The notes under the pieces are model-generated. The model saw only the letters and a program-made list of their open reading frames with translations, had not been told where the DNA came from and ran no database searches. A DNA stretch of 64,000 bases from Afipia birgiae 34632 (GTDB lineage Bacteria; Pseudomonadota; Alphaproteobacteria; Rhizobiales; Xanthobacteraceae). Shown here one piece after another: positions 1 through 8,524 of the stretch. The translations under genes and the position numbers were made by a program. The stretch is taken from positions 5,698 to 69,697 of the forward strand of contig NZ_HG326655.1 of the NCBI RefSeq assembly GCF_000308295.2. Direction: 5' to 3'. The stretch's first letter is position 1. Every line of letters starts with the position of its first letter.

Positions 1-1729
1 CGCTCCTGAATTGCGCGGCCGACAGATTGACCGCTACTTTAATATTCTGCGGCCATGACGCAGCGTCCTGGCACGCCCTTTCCAGAATCCATTGTCCAAG
101 CGGCTCCATGAAGCCAGTTTCCTCGGCAAGCCAGATAAATCGATCCGGCGCCATGAGGCCCGCAACCGGATGGCGCCATCGAACCAGAGCTTCCGCACCG
201 CAGGGCCGCGATGTCTTGGCATCGAACACCGGCTGATAGTGGAGTTCGAATTCATTTCTGGACAGTGCAGCTCGCATGTCGTTGGCAAGCTGGAGACGCG
301 AGGTAGCGTCCTTGCTCAACTCCTTGTCGAAGAAGCTGAAACTGTTGCGGCCTTCGGATTTCACCCGGTACAGCGCGAGATCGGCCTTCTTCAACAATTC
401 TCCTGTATCGGCCCCATTCTCCGGAGCGAGCGCGATACCGATACTTGTTCCTATCGCCGTATTGTGACCGTCCAGATCGAAGGGTCTGGAAATGACTTCA
501 AGCAACCTGATCGCCAGAGCGATCGCTGCCTCGCGCTGATTCGTCTCGGCACACTGGACAATCGCAAACTCGTCGCCGCCGAGCCGCGCCAGGATTTCGT
601 TTCCACGCAACGAGTTCTTCAGGCGAAGCGCCAACTCGACGAGCAGCCGGTCTCCCGCGGCATGCCCAAGCGTATCGTTGATATACTTGAAGCCGTCGAG
701 ATCCAGCATGAAAACCGTGAAGGCCTCGCCTTTCTGGCGCAGCCGCCCCGCGGCTTCATCCATCTTCTCCTTCAACACCGCGCGATTGGCGATCCCGGTC
801 AAAGAGTCGTGGCGAGCCGCGTAAGAAATCCGAGCCTCTGCCAGCTTTCGCGCCGTGATATCGACGCGGATCGCGATATAGGCGATCGGTTTGCCATTCG
901 GCCCGAGTTGCGCGGTGATGACTGTATCGACCCAGTAAAGCGAGCCATCCTTTGCCTTATTGCACAGCTCGGCGCGCCAAACCTCGCCTTTTCCGATCCG
1001 GCGGTACATCTCACGAAAGACGGCCGCGGAATGATAGCCTGAGTTCAGGATACGATGGTTCTGTCCCAGCAGTTCTTCGCGGCCGTATCCGCTGATCTGA
1101 CAGAAATTGTCGTTCGCATAGGTGATGCGCCCCTTCAGATCGACAACCGCGACAATGACCGCCTGATCCATGGCGAACTGCATCTCGAGCAGTTCCTGCC
1201 GCGCCGCATCGGCCCACGCTTCCGTCAGGTGGATGTTGGTGATGTCTTGGTGTATCTCGATCAATCCGCCGTCTGGCAAGGGCTGCCTGTTGATCGCAAA
1301 TACGCTGCCGTTACTCAGTTCATTGACGACATAGCTTGGCTCCGGCAAGCCCGCCCCAGCGAGGTGATCCGCCACGTATGCCTTGACATCATACGCACAA
1401 TGATGCGCCGCAACATGCGCATCCAGAATATCAGACAGCTTCGCTCCCGATTTCGTCCGTTCAGGAGCGAGGCCATACATCTCGCCATAGTGCTTGTTGC
1501 TGACGATCACGTTTCTGTTCGAGTCGAACATGCACACCCCATGCGGCATGTTTTCGAGAACAGTCTCGAGCAGCTTCTTCGATCGCGCGAGCGACGATGC
1601 GCTCAATGCAAGCTTCCGGGTTTCAACAATACGAATGGCGATAGCGGCCAGCGACAGAATCGCCAGCGGGATACCGATCCAGGTCAGAGCGAATGCCGCT
1701 GCGTTGAGAAATGTACTGAATGGAGACAA
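1..1729 (-). CDS. Membrane-anchored PAS-PAS-GGDEF-EAL c-di-GMP protein (3' end outside window)
   Basis: The frame is open on the minus strand from a stop near 1805 to the window edge, so the end of the EAL domain is missing. No ATG precedes the first helix. I chose a TTG at 1729, preceded by AGG at a normal distance, because it keeps the hydrophobic segment (about residues 5-35, ALTWIGIPLAILSLAA). Two PAS-like blocks follow; the second contains ITYANDNFCQISGY. The GGDEF site reads ARLGGDEF near residue 380, and EALVRWRHP opens the EAL domain. An intact GGDEF predicts diguanylate cyclase activity. EAL phosphodiesterase residues beyond NLSAAQFRS cannot be judged here. The PAS domains probably sense a small ligand or redox state. 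Confidence 0.9.
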   Translation of the reverse strand, partial: MSPFSTFLNAAAFALTWIGIPLAILSLAAIAIRIVETRKLALSASSLARSKKLLETVLENMPHGVCMFDSNRNVIVSNKHYGEMYGLAPERTKSGAKLSDILDAHVAAHHCAYDVKAYVADHLAGAGLPEPSYVVNELSNGSVFAINRQPLPDGGLIEIHQDITNIHLTEAWADAARQELLEMQFAMDQAVIVAVVDLKGRITYANDNFCQISGYGREELLGQNHRILNSGYHSAAVFREMYRRIGKGEVWRAELCNKAKDGSLYWVDTVITAQLGPNGKPIAYIAIRVDITARKLAEARISYAARHDSLTGIANRAVLKEKMDEAAGRLRQKGEAFTVFMLDLDGFKYINDTLGHAAGDRLLVELALRLKNSLRGNEILARLGGDEFAIVQCAETNQREAAIALAIRLLEVISRPFDLDGHNTAIGTSIGIALAPENGADTGELLKKADLALYRVKSEGRNSFSFFDKELSKDATSRLQLANDMRAALSRNEFELHYQPVFDAKTSRPCGAEALVRWRHPVAGLMAPDRFIWLAEETGFMEPLGQWILERACQDAASWPQNIKVAVNLSAAQFRS

Positions 1730-1954
1730 ATCTTTCGACCTCGCGTTTGCAGAGGAAGGCGCCCACTTGATCTTGCGTTGTTTCGGACGGTTTGGAAAAT
1801 TCGATTACAATTCGGAGAAACTGACGATTTAACGATACCGAAAACCTGAAATCTGCCTGCACAGATCCGGGGGCATAGCATTGCTGCCGCGAACTGATAT
1901 TGATTTTGATTTAAGGTTCCGTACTGACGAACTGATGTAGATTGTTAATCTAGA

Positions 1955-2270
1955 TCAATCTTTCGGCCTTGATGAGGAGCGCACCGGTTCGTGGCGGCTG
2001 CGCCTCCAGAGTACCACCCGCGGGGGCCTGTCATCAGCCTGTTGCTGGTAGAGCCAATCGTGGTGGCGTTACCGAGCGGGCATATCCTGGCTCGGAGCAA
2101 TGGCAACCTTGGTTCGACGGACAGTCCTCTATCGACATCAAGGCGCAACAGCAATATTGGCTGCTCCCCAAAAAAGGGGCTTCAAACCTTCGCAATCAAT
2201 GTTGCGATCGTCAGGCCGCGCGAACCGCACCTACGAACTTGGCGACCTCTTGCTTGAGGCGATTGTGATC
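1955..2270 (+). pseudogene. Decayed LysR-type regulator, substrate-binding domain fragment
   Basis: Translation in one forward frame gives LLLVEPIVVALPSGHILARS (about 2036-2100), a signature of the LysR effector-binding domain. The neighbouring frame then gives QYWLLPKKGASNLRNQ (about 2149-2196), matching the next conserved block of the same domain. The two pieces lie in different frames with stops between them, and no HTH domain or start codon is present. This is best read as a frameshifted, truncated remnant. The assignment rests on motif recognition only. Confidence 0.45.
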
Positions 2271-2362
2271 TGCGACAGTAACTGCGCCAATGCCAGCACC
2301 TGTGATGATATCCGCAGGACAACATCACCTTCGAGGACGCTCGCCCGAGCGGTCGTTGGGTC

Positions 2363-2417
2363 CGCAGTTTTGTTCTGAATGGTGGCAATTTGGCGCGCCA
2401 TTCAGAATAAAACTGCG
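2363..2417. repeat. Large inverted repeat, 20-bp arms
   Basis: Positions 2363-2382 and 2398-2417 are inverted copies with one mismatch, separated by a 15-base loop. It lies about 100 bases beyond the stop of the speE-like gene and next to the LysR remnant. There is no T-run typical of an intrinsic terminator. It could be a terminator-like hairpin, an operator, or the remains of a mobile element end. Confidence 0.75.
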
Positions 2418-2513
2418 AACTCATACATGATTCAAATTGTCCTGGTCACCCCCGACGCGGGCTTGAATCGCAAACTGACCGCCGTTGCTATCACTCCCCG
2501 AAACACCTGAGCA

Positions 2514-3377
2514 TCAGAACGAGGCCTGCTGGCCGACGGTAACCATGTCGCGGCCTCCCCGCAACAATTCAAACGCCGCCCGGTGCGTCCCCGGCTCATA
2601 ATACCTGGTCGTGATTGCCTGCTTTTCGACACGCGCACGGATCGTCTCAATACATGGCGATAGCGAATCACCTGCCAGCGACGCGCCCCTGAGGGCAATC
2701 ATCCCCATCGGATAGCTGGGCACCGGAGCAATGTAATCCTGCAACTGCCTGAACACTGACATGAACGGCCGTGCGTCAGCCTCCGTCGATTCAGTCCGAA
2801 ACGGAGGTGAACCGCTCTGGATCACGATCATTCCCGAGCTGCGAAGCCGTAGGAAACACCTCTGATAGAATTCTTGGGTAAACAGTTTCGCTGCGGCCCC
2901 AATGGGATCGGTCGAGTCAATCAGGATGAGATCGAAGCGCCGCTTTTCCTCGGCCAAATATCTGTAGGCATCATCAATCAGAATATCCGCGCGATCGTCC
3001 AGGAATGCACCGCCGGATACCTCGGGGAAGAAACGCCGCGACAGTTCGACGACCTCGCTATCGATCTCAACCATTGTGACTGAATCAACCGGATGCTTGA
3101 GCGCTTCTCGCAGGCAGCCGCCATCCCCGCCTCCCACGATGAGAACGTCTTTGACGTCGCCGTGAGCGAACATCGGAACATGCACAAGCATCTCATGATA
3201 AATGTGATTGTCCCGCTCGGTGACCTGGATTGCGTTGTCGAGCGCCAGCACCTTTCCGAACACGGGTGTTTCGAAAATCTGGATCTTCTGAAATTGCGTC
3301 TGCCTTTCAAGCAGGCAATCCGTGACGGCGATACACTGGGAGAATCCTGGATAGAGCTGTTCCTGAAACCACTTCAT
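2514..3377 (-). CDS. speE: Spermidine synthase (polyamine aminopropyltransferase)
   Basis: The 287-residue protein transfers an aminopropyl group from decarboxylated S-adenosylmethionine to putrescine in the cytoplasm. It has the N-terminal region with FGKVLALDNAIQVTERDN, the SAM-binding loop VGGGDGGCLRE (about residues 81-91), and DLILIDSTDPIG, whose Asp residues bind the amine. Length is typical. Its ATG overlaps the stop of speD in an ATGA arrangement, indicating translational coupling. The speD product supplies its co-substrate, so the two genes form one pathway operon. No regulatory element was identified. Confidence 0.95.
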   Translation of the reverse strand: MKWFQEQLYPGFSQCIAVTDCLLERQTQFQKIQIFETPVFGKVLALDNAIQVTERDNHIYHEMLVHVPMFAHGDVKDVLIVGGGDGGCLREALKHPVDSVTMVEIDSEVVELSRRFFPEVSGGAFLDDRADILIDDAYRYLAEEKRRFDLILIDSTDPIGAAAKLFTQEFYQRCFLRLRSSGMIVIQSGSPPFRTESTEADARPFMSVFRQLQDYIAPVPSYPMGMIALRGASLAGDSLSPCIETIRARVEKQAITTRYYEPGTHRAAFELLRGGRDMVTVGQQASF

Positions 3378-3832
3378 TGCTGAATCCCCCGCCGGTGCTC
3401 ACTGATCGAAATGAACTCGGGCCGCAGCGCGTCCCTCAACACTTGAGCCGCCTGATAGGGATGGGCGCCACCACACATGAATATGTCGGCGGCCGCGAAT
3501 GAATGCTCGGGCCAGGTATGAATCGAGATATGGCTCTCCGCCAGCAAGGCCAGACCGGACAGCCCTCCGCCACACGTGAAACGATGGAAATGAAGATTGA
3601 GAAGGGTGGCGCCGGCGGCATCCACCGCCGAGCGGAATGCCTGCTCCATGGCCTCAACATCATCCAGCGACCGGGCGTTCCACAGATCGAGCAAAAGATG
3701 CGTGCCCGCAAAACGGAAACCGTCGCGCACAACCGGCGCGCCCGCATCGAACGGAGGTATTGCACCTTTTGCCCGTAGGGTCTCCCGGTCATCAAACCCA
3801 ATGCGTTCGGTAAAGTTCAACGTATCCTGCAC
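3374..3832 (-). CDS. speD: S-adenosylmethionine decarboxylase proenzyme (pyruvoyl type)
   Basis: This enzyme makes decarboxylated SAM for spermidine synthesis. The self-cleavage site is visible as LAESHISIHTWPE: the serine at about residue 100 becomes the pyruvoyl group and the following HTWPE stretch is conserved. A longer open frame reaches 3919, but a GTG at 3832 has AGGAGAG five bases upstream and gives a normal 152-residue bacterial SpeD, so I chose it. The stop overlaps the start of speE, giving a speD-speE operon. The spare upstream frame has low-quality sequence. Confidence 0.93.
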   Translation of the reverse strand: MQDTLNFTERIGFDDRETLRAKGAIPPFDAGAPVVRDGFRFAGTHLLLDLWNARSLDDVEAMEQAFRSAVDAAGATLLNLHFHRFTCGGGLSGLALLAESHISIHTWPEHSFAAADIFMCGGAHPYQAAQVLRDALRPEFISISEHRRGIQQ

Positions 3833-3928
3833 ATTTCTCTCCTGTGATAATCCCGGATTTTGTTGCGACCTGCGCTGCAGGCGGGTCAGGGAAGCCCGCT
3901 TCATCCAGCATTCGCGCAAGCTGCTTGC

Positions 3929-4135
3929 TCACGTCTTTGCTTTTTGTGATTTGCGTCGCATGGCGAGCGAGCGACGGATCGAAGCGCGGCGAGGCTTCCG
4001 CATCTGCATCTTTGTGGGCGGTGCGCCCGAAATCGCAGCCCCTGCCATGTATGATGGAGGATCGCTGGCTGGGAATGACGACATCGCACCCTCTATGAAA
4101 GAATCCTCGGTGGTGACAATCAGATCATTCTTCAT
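3929..4135 (-). CDS. Small conserved protein with SFPASDPPS motif
   Basis: A 68-residue protein starting MKNDLIVTTEDSFIEGAM. GGAGG lies seven bases before this ATG, so I prefer it to an in-frame ATG 12 codons upstream. The SSFPASDPPS stretch recurs in many short uncharacterised alphaproteobacterial proteins, which supports real coding. The C-terminus is very basic (RKPRRASIRR). It lies between mgtC and speD on the same strand and could be cotranscribed with either. The function is unknown. Confidence 0.6.
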   Translation of the reverse strand: MKNDLIVTTEDSFIEGAMSSFPASDPPSYMAGAAISGAPPTKMQMRKPRRASIRRSLAMRRKSQKAKT

Positions 4136-4179
4136 AGACGAACCTCCACGATTGATGACGTTGGAACGCACGCGCGCCT

Positions 4180-4875
4180 CTACTCGTTGACGGGCACAAT
4201 CCTGAACTCCAGGATTTCCCTCACCCCTCTCAAATGCCGCGACAGCTTCTCGGTATTGCGAAGATTCTTGCCCTTGATGATCATGCGGTACTCGAACGTC
4301 TGACCATCGTTCATGAGATGCTGCGAAAGATTCGCGATCTTGAAGCCGTGGGCTCCAATCAACTCATGCACCGAGGCTTCCGTGATCACATTTTCACGTT
4401 TGAACTTGATCTTGTGATCGACATAGAATTCGCGCGGCAGATATTTTTCGAGCGCACGGAATCCAGAGAGTACGATCAGCGTGACAACGGCTCCAGCAAT
4501 TGCTGGAACGTAGAATCCGATTCCTACAAGAATGCCGATCGCTGCGGTGACCCAGATCGATGCCGCCGTCGTCAGGCCACGCACCGTGGGGCTTTCCTTG
4601 AAAATGACGCCCGCGCCGAGGAATCCGATCCCGGTCATGATGCCCTGCGCCATGCGCGTCGGGTCCGTGCGAATTGCACCGGCGGGGACATTCGTAACCC
4701 ACCCGGTCTGGAATACGGTAACAAGCATCAGAAGCGCGGACGCGACGCAGACGAGCGTGTGGGTCCGGAAGCCGGCAGGGCGACCGTGAAAACTCCGCTC
4801 GAAGCCAATTGCCGCGCCGATCGCAGACGCGACCAGAATCCTCGTCAAAATGATCACCGTTTCGTCGAACATCAT
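4180..4875 (-). CDS. MgtC/SapB family membrane protein
   Basis: The 231-residue protein has the MgtC core of four to five transmembrane helices: ILVASAIGAAIGFERSFHGRPAGFRTHTLV, the conserved GIGFLGAGVIFKE, then RGLTTAASIWVTAAIGILVG. A soluble ACT-like C-terminal domain follows (about residues 150-231). MgtC proteins help cells survive low magnesium and acid, and in some bacteria they inhibit the F-ATPase. I see no magnesium riboswitch upstream. Neighbouring polyamine genes suggest a shared cation-balance role, but that is inference. Confidence 0.88.
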   Translation of the reverse strand: MMFDETVIILTRILVASAIGAAIGFERSFHGRPAGFRTHTLVCVASALLMLVTVFQTGWVTNVPAGAIRTDPTRMAQGIMTGIGFLGAGVIFKESPTVRGLTTAASIWVTAAIGILVGIGFYVPAIAGAVVTLIVLSGFRALEKYLPREFYVDHKIKFKRENVITEASVHELIGAHGFKIANLSQHLMNDGQTFEYRMIIKGKNLRNTEKLSRHLRGVREILEFRIVPVNE

Positions 4876-5067
4876 GCCTCATGTCTTACCGCAACAGCGC
4901 CGCTCAACGGCACAAGCGCCGTCAACTGGAATGCAGATGCGATGCCAGTTGTCGGCGTCTTGATGTCATCAACGATTGCAAACAACGGCGGCAGTGCGGC
5001 TGTCAGTCCAGAAGTCGCGGCGTTGCCGGATCGGCAACTTGGCTTCCGACCCGAAGGCGGACCGCGA

Positions 5068-5205
5068 TCAGTTGAAGGCTCCCGACGCCGCCAGATACAG
5101 AAGCGTGACGCCACAGATGGCGAGCGCCGACAGAACCATTAACAGGGTGTCGAAATTCTTCCGACGCGGAGTCGCTACATGCGCCGACGTGTGCGTGCTA
5201 CGCAT
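5068..5205 (-). CDS. Small single-pass membrane protein
   Basis: A 45-residue protein, MRSTHTSAHV..., with a basic stretch (PRRKNFD) followed by one hydrophobic helix (LLMVLSALAICGVTLLYLAA). AGGA lies eight bases before the ATG at 5205; a longer in-frame start at 5271 lacks such a site. The function is unknown. The basic N-terminus would place it in the cytoplasm, with a very short periplasmic tail. Confidence 0.5.
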   Translation of the reverse strand: MRSTHTSAHVATPRRKNFDTLLMVLSALAICGVTLLYLAASGAFN

Positions 5206-5583
5206 AGTCGTGATCCTTTGCATGAAATAGCGATGCCAAACGCTCTGGAATTCCAGAGGTTCGGTTGTCATGGATGCGGATGCAGAAGCACTGACGTGCC
5301 GATCCGCTCAACGAACGCTGTATTGGGAATGGAACTCTCGACCCCGGGCGGCTTAAAGCCTGCCCGGGTCACCTGCCAATTTGCAGGCAGCCCGCGCGAT
5401 AAATACGCTTTTGATGATGGGCCAGAATGCTCATAGCGTTAAGGTGGTGGGATTCAGAATTAAATCAAGTCAGCCGGCGAGCACCGCGCCGTTTTGCCGC
5501 TGCACGTTGCTTCAGGCCTGGTCCCAACGACCGCCATTCGCAAATTCATCCCAGCCAGAAACGCAGCATCGAGATTTTCCGTT
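5206..5583. other. Intergenic stretch with one GC-rich hairpin
   Basis: I found no convincing gene. A GC-rich hairpin at about 5340-5370 (arms based on GGGCGGC/GCCTGCCC around a TTAAA loop) could terminate transcription or be an extragenic palindrome. Confidence 0.5.
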
Positions 5584-5604
5584 CGCGGCAGGTATCTAGG
5601 TGGC
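5584..5604 (+). repeat. 21-bp direct repeat, copy 1
   Basis: Identical 21-base sequence at 5584-5604 and 6714-6734, beginning CGCGGCAGG. Similarity continues after each copy (GCATCG and TCAAGAT are shared), interrupted by a 13-14 base insertion in copy 2. Copy 1 lies just upstream of the broken PTS IIA gene. Confidence 0.8.
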
Positions 5605-5626
5605 AGCATCGGCGATCAAGATCGCG

Positions 5627-5791
5627 ATGATTGAAAACCTGCTGTCAGAACATGACATCGCGCTAAACGTCATTGCCAAAGGCAAGCAACTGGCCCTGAC
5701 GAAAATTTCAGTTGTTTGGCGCAACGTGCCGGCATCACCGAAAGGACAATTCTTTCCTCGCGAGAAAATGGGATCAATACATCTCGTCTGA
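5627..5791 (+). pseudogene. Truncated, frameshifted PTS IIA (PtsN-like) copy
   Basis: The first 31 residues (MIENLLSEHDIALNVIAKGK...) are nearly identical to the intact gene at 7889. One G is missing from the TTGGTTTGG stretch, which shifts the frame, and a further 12 bases are lost. At about 5780 the sequence jumps to DNA matching the region after the intact gene (about 8447). Roughly 400 bases carrying the active-site histidine are therefore gone. This is a dead copy from a local duplication. Confidence 0.85.
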
Positions 5792-6270
5792 TCGACGCAC
5801 GCAGCGGACACCCGCCCCGTTTCGATCATGCGATCGAGTAACGGTATTGGTCACGTCATCCGACTAAACTGTTTCGTTAGTCGCCGCTGCGGCCGAATGG
5901 CACAAAGTGCATGGGAACAAATAGAGATGGAACGAAGCGGAAACGGTGCTATGAACAAACGTTTTTGCTCGACCGACGCAGTAAGGCCGTCTCAGTTGGC
6001 CGGCCACCGCCGGGTACGGTCCTCATGCCAGAAACTACTTTCCCACGGCCAAGGCTCGCCATCGGCTTAAACACGAAACCAGGACGACCAGAACGAAACG
6101 AAGTGCCCAGTCATTTCGCCAGCCCACGTTTCCTGCACGTCAACGCGAACGCCATTTTAGGTTCTCACAGGTTTGACGTTGCGTTCCATGACCTGAAGAA
6201 TAAGCTTAATCCTTCCACGCTGTAGTCCATTCACAATTGGAATTCGCTCAGATTTTTGTCGGAGGAGAAA
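5792..6270. other. Region without a recognised gene
   Basis: The first 75 or so bases are the duplicated 3' flank of the PTS IIA gene. The rest contains only unsupported short frames on the plus strand, and I assign no gene. Confidence 0.4.
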
Positions 6271-6450
6271 ATGACCCGAATTTGTAGCCTGCCGTTTAAC
6301 GAAGAACCGCGTGAACCTGCCACAGCAGAAGAGGGTCTTCGCATGATTAAAACCTTTGAAAGCATCCCTCGCAAAAGTGATCGTGATGCTGTCCTTTCCT
6401 TCGCTGAAAGATTGGCGCAGTTTAGTTTCAAACTCGATCATATCCATTGA
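6271..6450 (+). CDS. Small uncharacterised acidic protein
   Basis: A 59-residue protein, MTRICSLPFNEEPREPATAE..., with GGAGGAG four bases before the ATG at 6271. An in-frame ATG five codons earlier lies within or before that site, so the later start is preferred. Composition is that of a soluble helical protein (DRDAVLSFAERLAQFSFKLD). I recognise no family. It belongs to the cluster of short genes with strong ribosome sites between 6.2 and 10 kb. Confidence 0.5.
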   Translation: MTRICSLPFNEEPREPATAEEGLRMIKTFESIPRKSDRDAVLSFAERLAQFSFKLDHIH

Positions 6451-7060
6451 TCGGCCGGCGTAACTTATTTGCGGTTCCCAATGGAGGGCTGTGTCTAACG
6501 AAACCCTGGCGGCCTCAAACCTTCTGCGCGTTATGGGCCGGCGCATTCGAAGAAGGCCAAGCCGCCCCGTGCCGCATTGTGACCGGCTCCGAAACCAAGA
6601 CCTTAGGACCACGACAGGTTGAAATCTGCAACTAGGTCTCATCCGACGACCTAGTCTTTTGACAAAATTCTTCAGGTATCAAGGTGCTTCGTAATCGCCT
6701 CGCGATCTCCACACGCGGCAGGTATCTAGGTGGCGATTTCCAATAGTTGCATCGACGGTCAAGATTGACTTTTCTTCATCAGACCATAGGTTTTGCGAAT
6801 GGTCCGCGATTCACATTGTTGGCAATCACATTTGCGCGCTGGTCAGTTCCTGTCAGGACGCTGACCCGGCAGCGCGCACGTTCGCGCTGTCCGGGATAGA
6901 CTAAGAACCCAACTCCAAACTCTTGATCCAATCACGCATGTGGCTTCAGCCACAAGGCATTGGCGTGCGAGAATCCGGCGGCATCGTCATTCAATCGATG
7001 TTGACGCCTCAAGCATTCTCGCCTGCTGGAGCCAGCAACCGGCGAAGGGAGGAAAACACC
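6451..7060. other. Intergenic stretch with second 21-bp repeat copy
   Basis: No gene was supported. It contains the repeat copy at 6714-6734 and the decayed extension of that repeat to about 6766, which suggests the DNA was duplicated and then eroded. Confidence 0.5.
6714..6734 (+). repeat. 21-bp direct repeat, copy 2
   Basis: Exact match to 5584-5604. No gene lies directly downstream of this copy. Confidence 0.8.
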
Positions 7061-7204
7061 ATGAGCGTCATGATCTGCGCGGCACTGCTGCTCACAGCCT
7101 GGGTCGCATTTGTTTTCAGCAGGTACAACCTGGACCGAAGAATCCCGTCAGGCAGCGCACGTCCCCCCCGCCCGAAGCGAGCGCCGCATCGCTGGTACCG
7201 ATAG
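7061..7204 (+). CDS. Small membrane protein with basic tail
   Basis: A 47-residue protein with one transmembrane helix at the very start (MICAALLLTAWVAFVFS) and an Arg/Pro-rich tail (RPPRPKRAPHRWYR). GGGAGG lies ahead of the ATG at 7061. A similar helix, ICTALLLIVWIALAS, closes the next protein (7250-7735), so the two may be related in origin. The function is unknown. Confidence 0.5.
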   Translation: MSVMICAALLLTAWVAFVFSRYNLDRRIPSGSARPPRPKRAPHRWYR

Positions 7205-7249
7205 CTATGTCGAGAGTTTCAAAGATCGCACCGACGCGAGGAGAGTAAG

Positions 7250-7735
7250 ATGAACGTCGTCCACTGGGCCCCGCCTCCCCTGCATATCTGGGTACCCGAC
7301 TTGCAGCGTCTTCAGCGGCTTGCCGATTCAGCAGAAAGCGCCGGTCATCCCGCCGCATATTTCCTGCTTTCGGAGCTGAACCGCGCCAATCCCTATGATG
7401 ACAGTGAGCCGCCTGCATTCGCAGTCTCCGTCAACAGCTGGGTGACATTCTACGTCGACGATTCGAACACCGTCCAGCGGCGGCTTCTGGTTCTGCCGGA
7501 AGATTGCGTCGATGCCGGCACCCAATTGTCTGTGTTGTCGCCAATCGGAGCGGCCCTCGTCGGACTGCCTGAGGGTTCGCGCATGCCGTATGTCGATTTT
7601 GACGGTGAAATAAAAGTTGTGACCGTCAAAACTGTTCGTGCCAATAGAAAATCAAGACAACGAGAAATCACGGCCGCAATATGCACCGCGCTTCTCTTGA
7701 TTGTTTGGATCGCGCTGGCAAGCATTTACAAATGA
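7250..7735 (+). CDS. Rnk-like (GreA/GreB C-terminal fold) protein with C-terminal membrane helix
   Basis: The 161-residue protein has a helical N-terminal arm (DLQRLQRLADSAE...FLLSELNRA) and an FKBP-like domain. The key block of that domain is LSVLSPIGAALVGLPEGS at about residues 93-110, as in Rnk, the regulator of nucleoside diphosphate kinase, which binds near the RNA polymerase secondary channel. Unusually, a transmembrane helix (TAAICTALLLIVWIALAS) ends the protein. GAGGAG precedes the ATG. A soluble paralogue lies at 9562. A membrane-tethered Rnk is unexpected; the helix could have come from the preceding small gene. Confidence 0.75.
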   Translation: MNVVHWAPPPLHIWVPDLQRLQRLADSAESAGHPAAYFLLSELNRANPYDDSEPPAFAVSVNSWVTFYVDDSNTVQRRLLVLPEDCVDAGTQLSVLSPIGAALVGLPEGSRMPYVDFDGEIKVVTVKTVRANRKSRQREITAAICTALLLIVWIALASIYK

Positions 7736-7888
7736 CCTGCGAACTTGATTCTCGTGTGGGTGGCATTTGTGTTTCGCAAGTGCATCCAGATCGGAAGATT
7801 GCACGTGCAAAGCGCGTGCACCGTCCAAAAATGGGGCATGTCACCCCAGCCTCTGACGAGCGCTGGGGACGTCCGCATGGAGACCGCT

Positions 7889-8401
7889 ATGATTGAAAAC
7901 CTGCTGTCGGAACATGATATCGCGCTGAACATTATTGCCAAAGGCAAGCGACCGGCCCTGACGAAAATTTCAGTTGGTTTGGCGCAACGTGCCGGCATCA
8001 CGGAAAAGACAATTCTTTCCGGCCTTCTCGCTCGCGAAAAAGTGGGATCAACCGCCTTGGGTAAGGGTATCGCCGTCCCTCACGTCCTGCTCAATAATCT
8101 CTCACATCCGGTCGCTTCATTGACGCGGTTGTCCGCGCCGATTGACTTTGACGCGCCGGACGACAGTCAGGTCGATCTGCTTTTCGCGCTGCTCTGGCCT
8201 CGGCGCGACACCCAGCAGTTCCTGCCAACCCTGGCCAGCGTCTCCAGAATGTTTCGCAGCAAGTTCTTGCGCGAGGCGCTGCGTGAGGCGCGCTCACCTG
8301 CGGAAGCCTATGCAATCATGTGTCTTGAGCCGATGCGTTTCACGATGGCCGCTCACTCCAAAATACCGCGCAATACTCGCGCCGCTATTCCGACGCAATA
8401 G
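7889..8401 (+). CDS. PTS IIA-like (PtsN/EIIA-Ntr family) protein
   Basis: The 170-residue protein accepts phosphate on a histidine in nitrogen-PTS-type regulation. It opens with MIENLLSEHDIALNIIAKGK, has TILSGLLAREKVGSTALGKG, and carries the active-site histidine in IAVPHVLL (about residue 68). LLFALLWP and RSKFLREAL follow as in EIIA-Ntr. The ATG at 7889 has GGAG nearby; an in-frame ATG four codons upstream is also possible. The C-terminal 20 residues extend past the usual fold. A broken copy lies at 5627. No HPr or EI genes are nearby, so its phosphate donor must be encoded elsewhere. Confidence 0.85.
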   Translation: MIENLLSEHDIALNIIAKGKRPALTKISVGLAQRAGITEKTILSGLLAREKVGSTALGKGIAVPHVLLNNLSHPVASLTRLSAPIDFDAPDDSQVDLLFALLWPRRDTQQFLPTLASVSRMFRSKFLREALREARSPAEAYAIMCLEPMRFTMAAHSKIPRNTRAAIPTQ

Positions 8402-8446
8402 ACCACATCCAACGCAGCCACGGCGATGCTCACAAGACGTCTTGTC

Positions 8447-8524
8447 TTGATCGACGCGCGCAGCAGACATCCGACCCATTTCGATCATGCGATCGAGAAA
8501 CGGTCGGCAACGTCATCCGGCTCA
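8447..8524 (+). repeat. Duplicated 3' flank of the PTS IIA gene
   Basis: This stretch closely matches about 5785-5866. Both contain TTTCGATCATGCGATCGAG and then ACGTCATCCG. It shows that the duplicated unit extended past the gene, and it marks the right end of the deletion in the broken copy. Confidence 0.7.

Noticed and set aside
92-1042. A 316-codon plus-strand frame
   Set aside because: It is opposite the PAS-GGDEF-EAL gene, whose motifs are unambiguous on the minus strand.
4872-5114. An 80-codon minus-strand frame next to MgtC
   Set aside because: Arg/Pro/Ser-rich with no ribosome site, and it overlaps the better small gene at 5068-5205.
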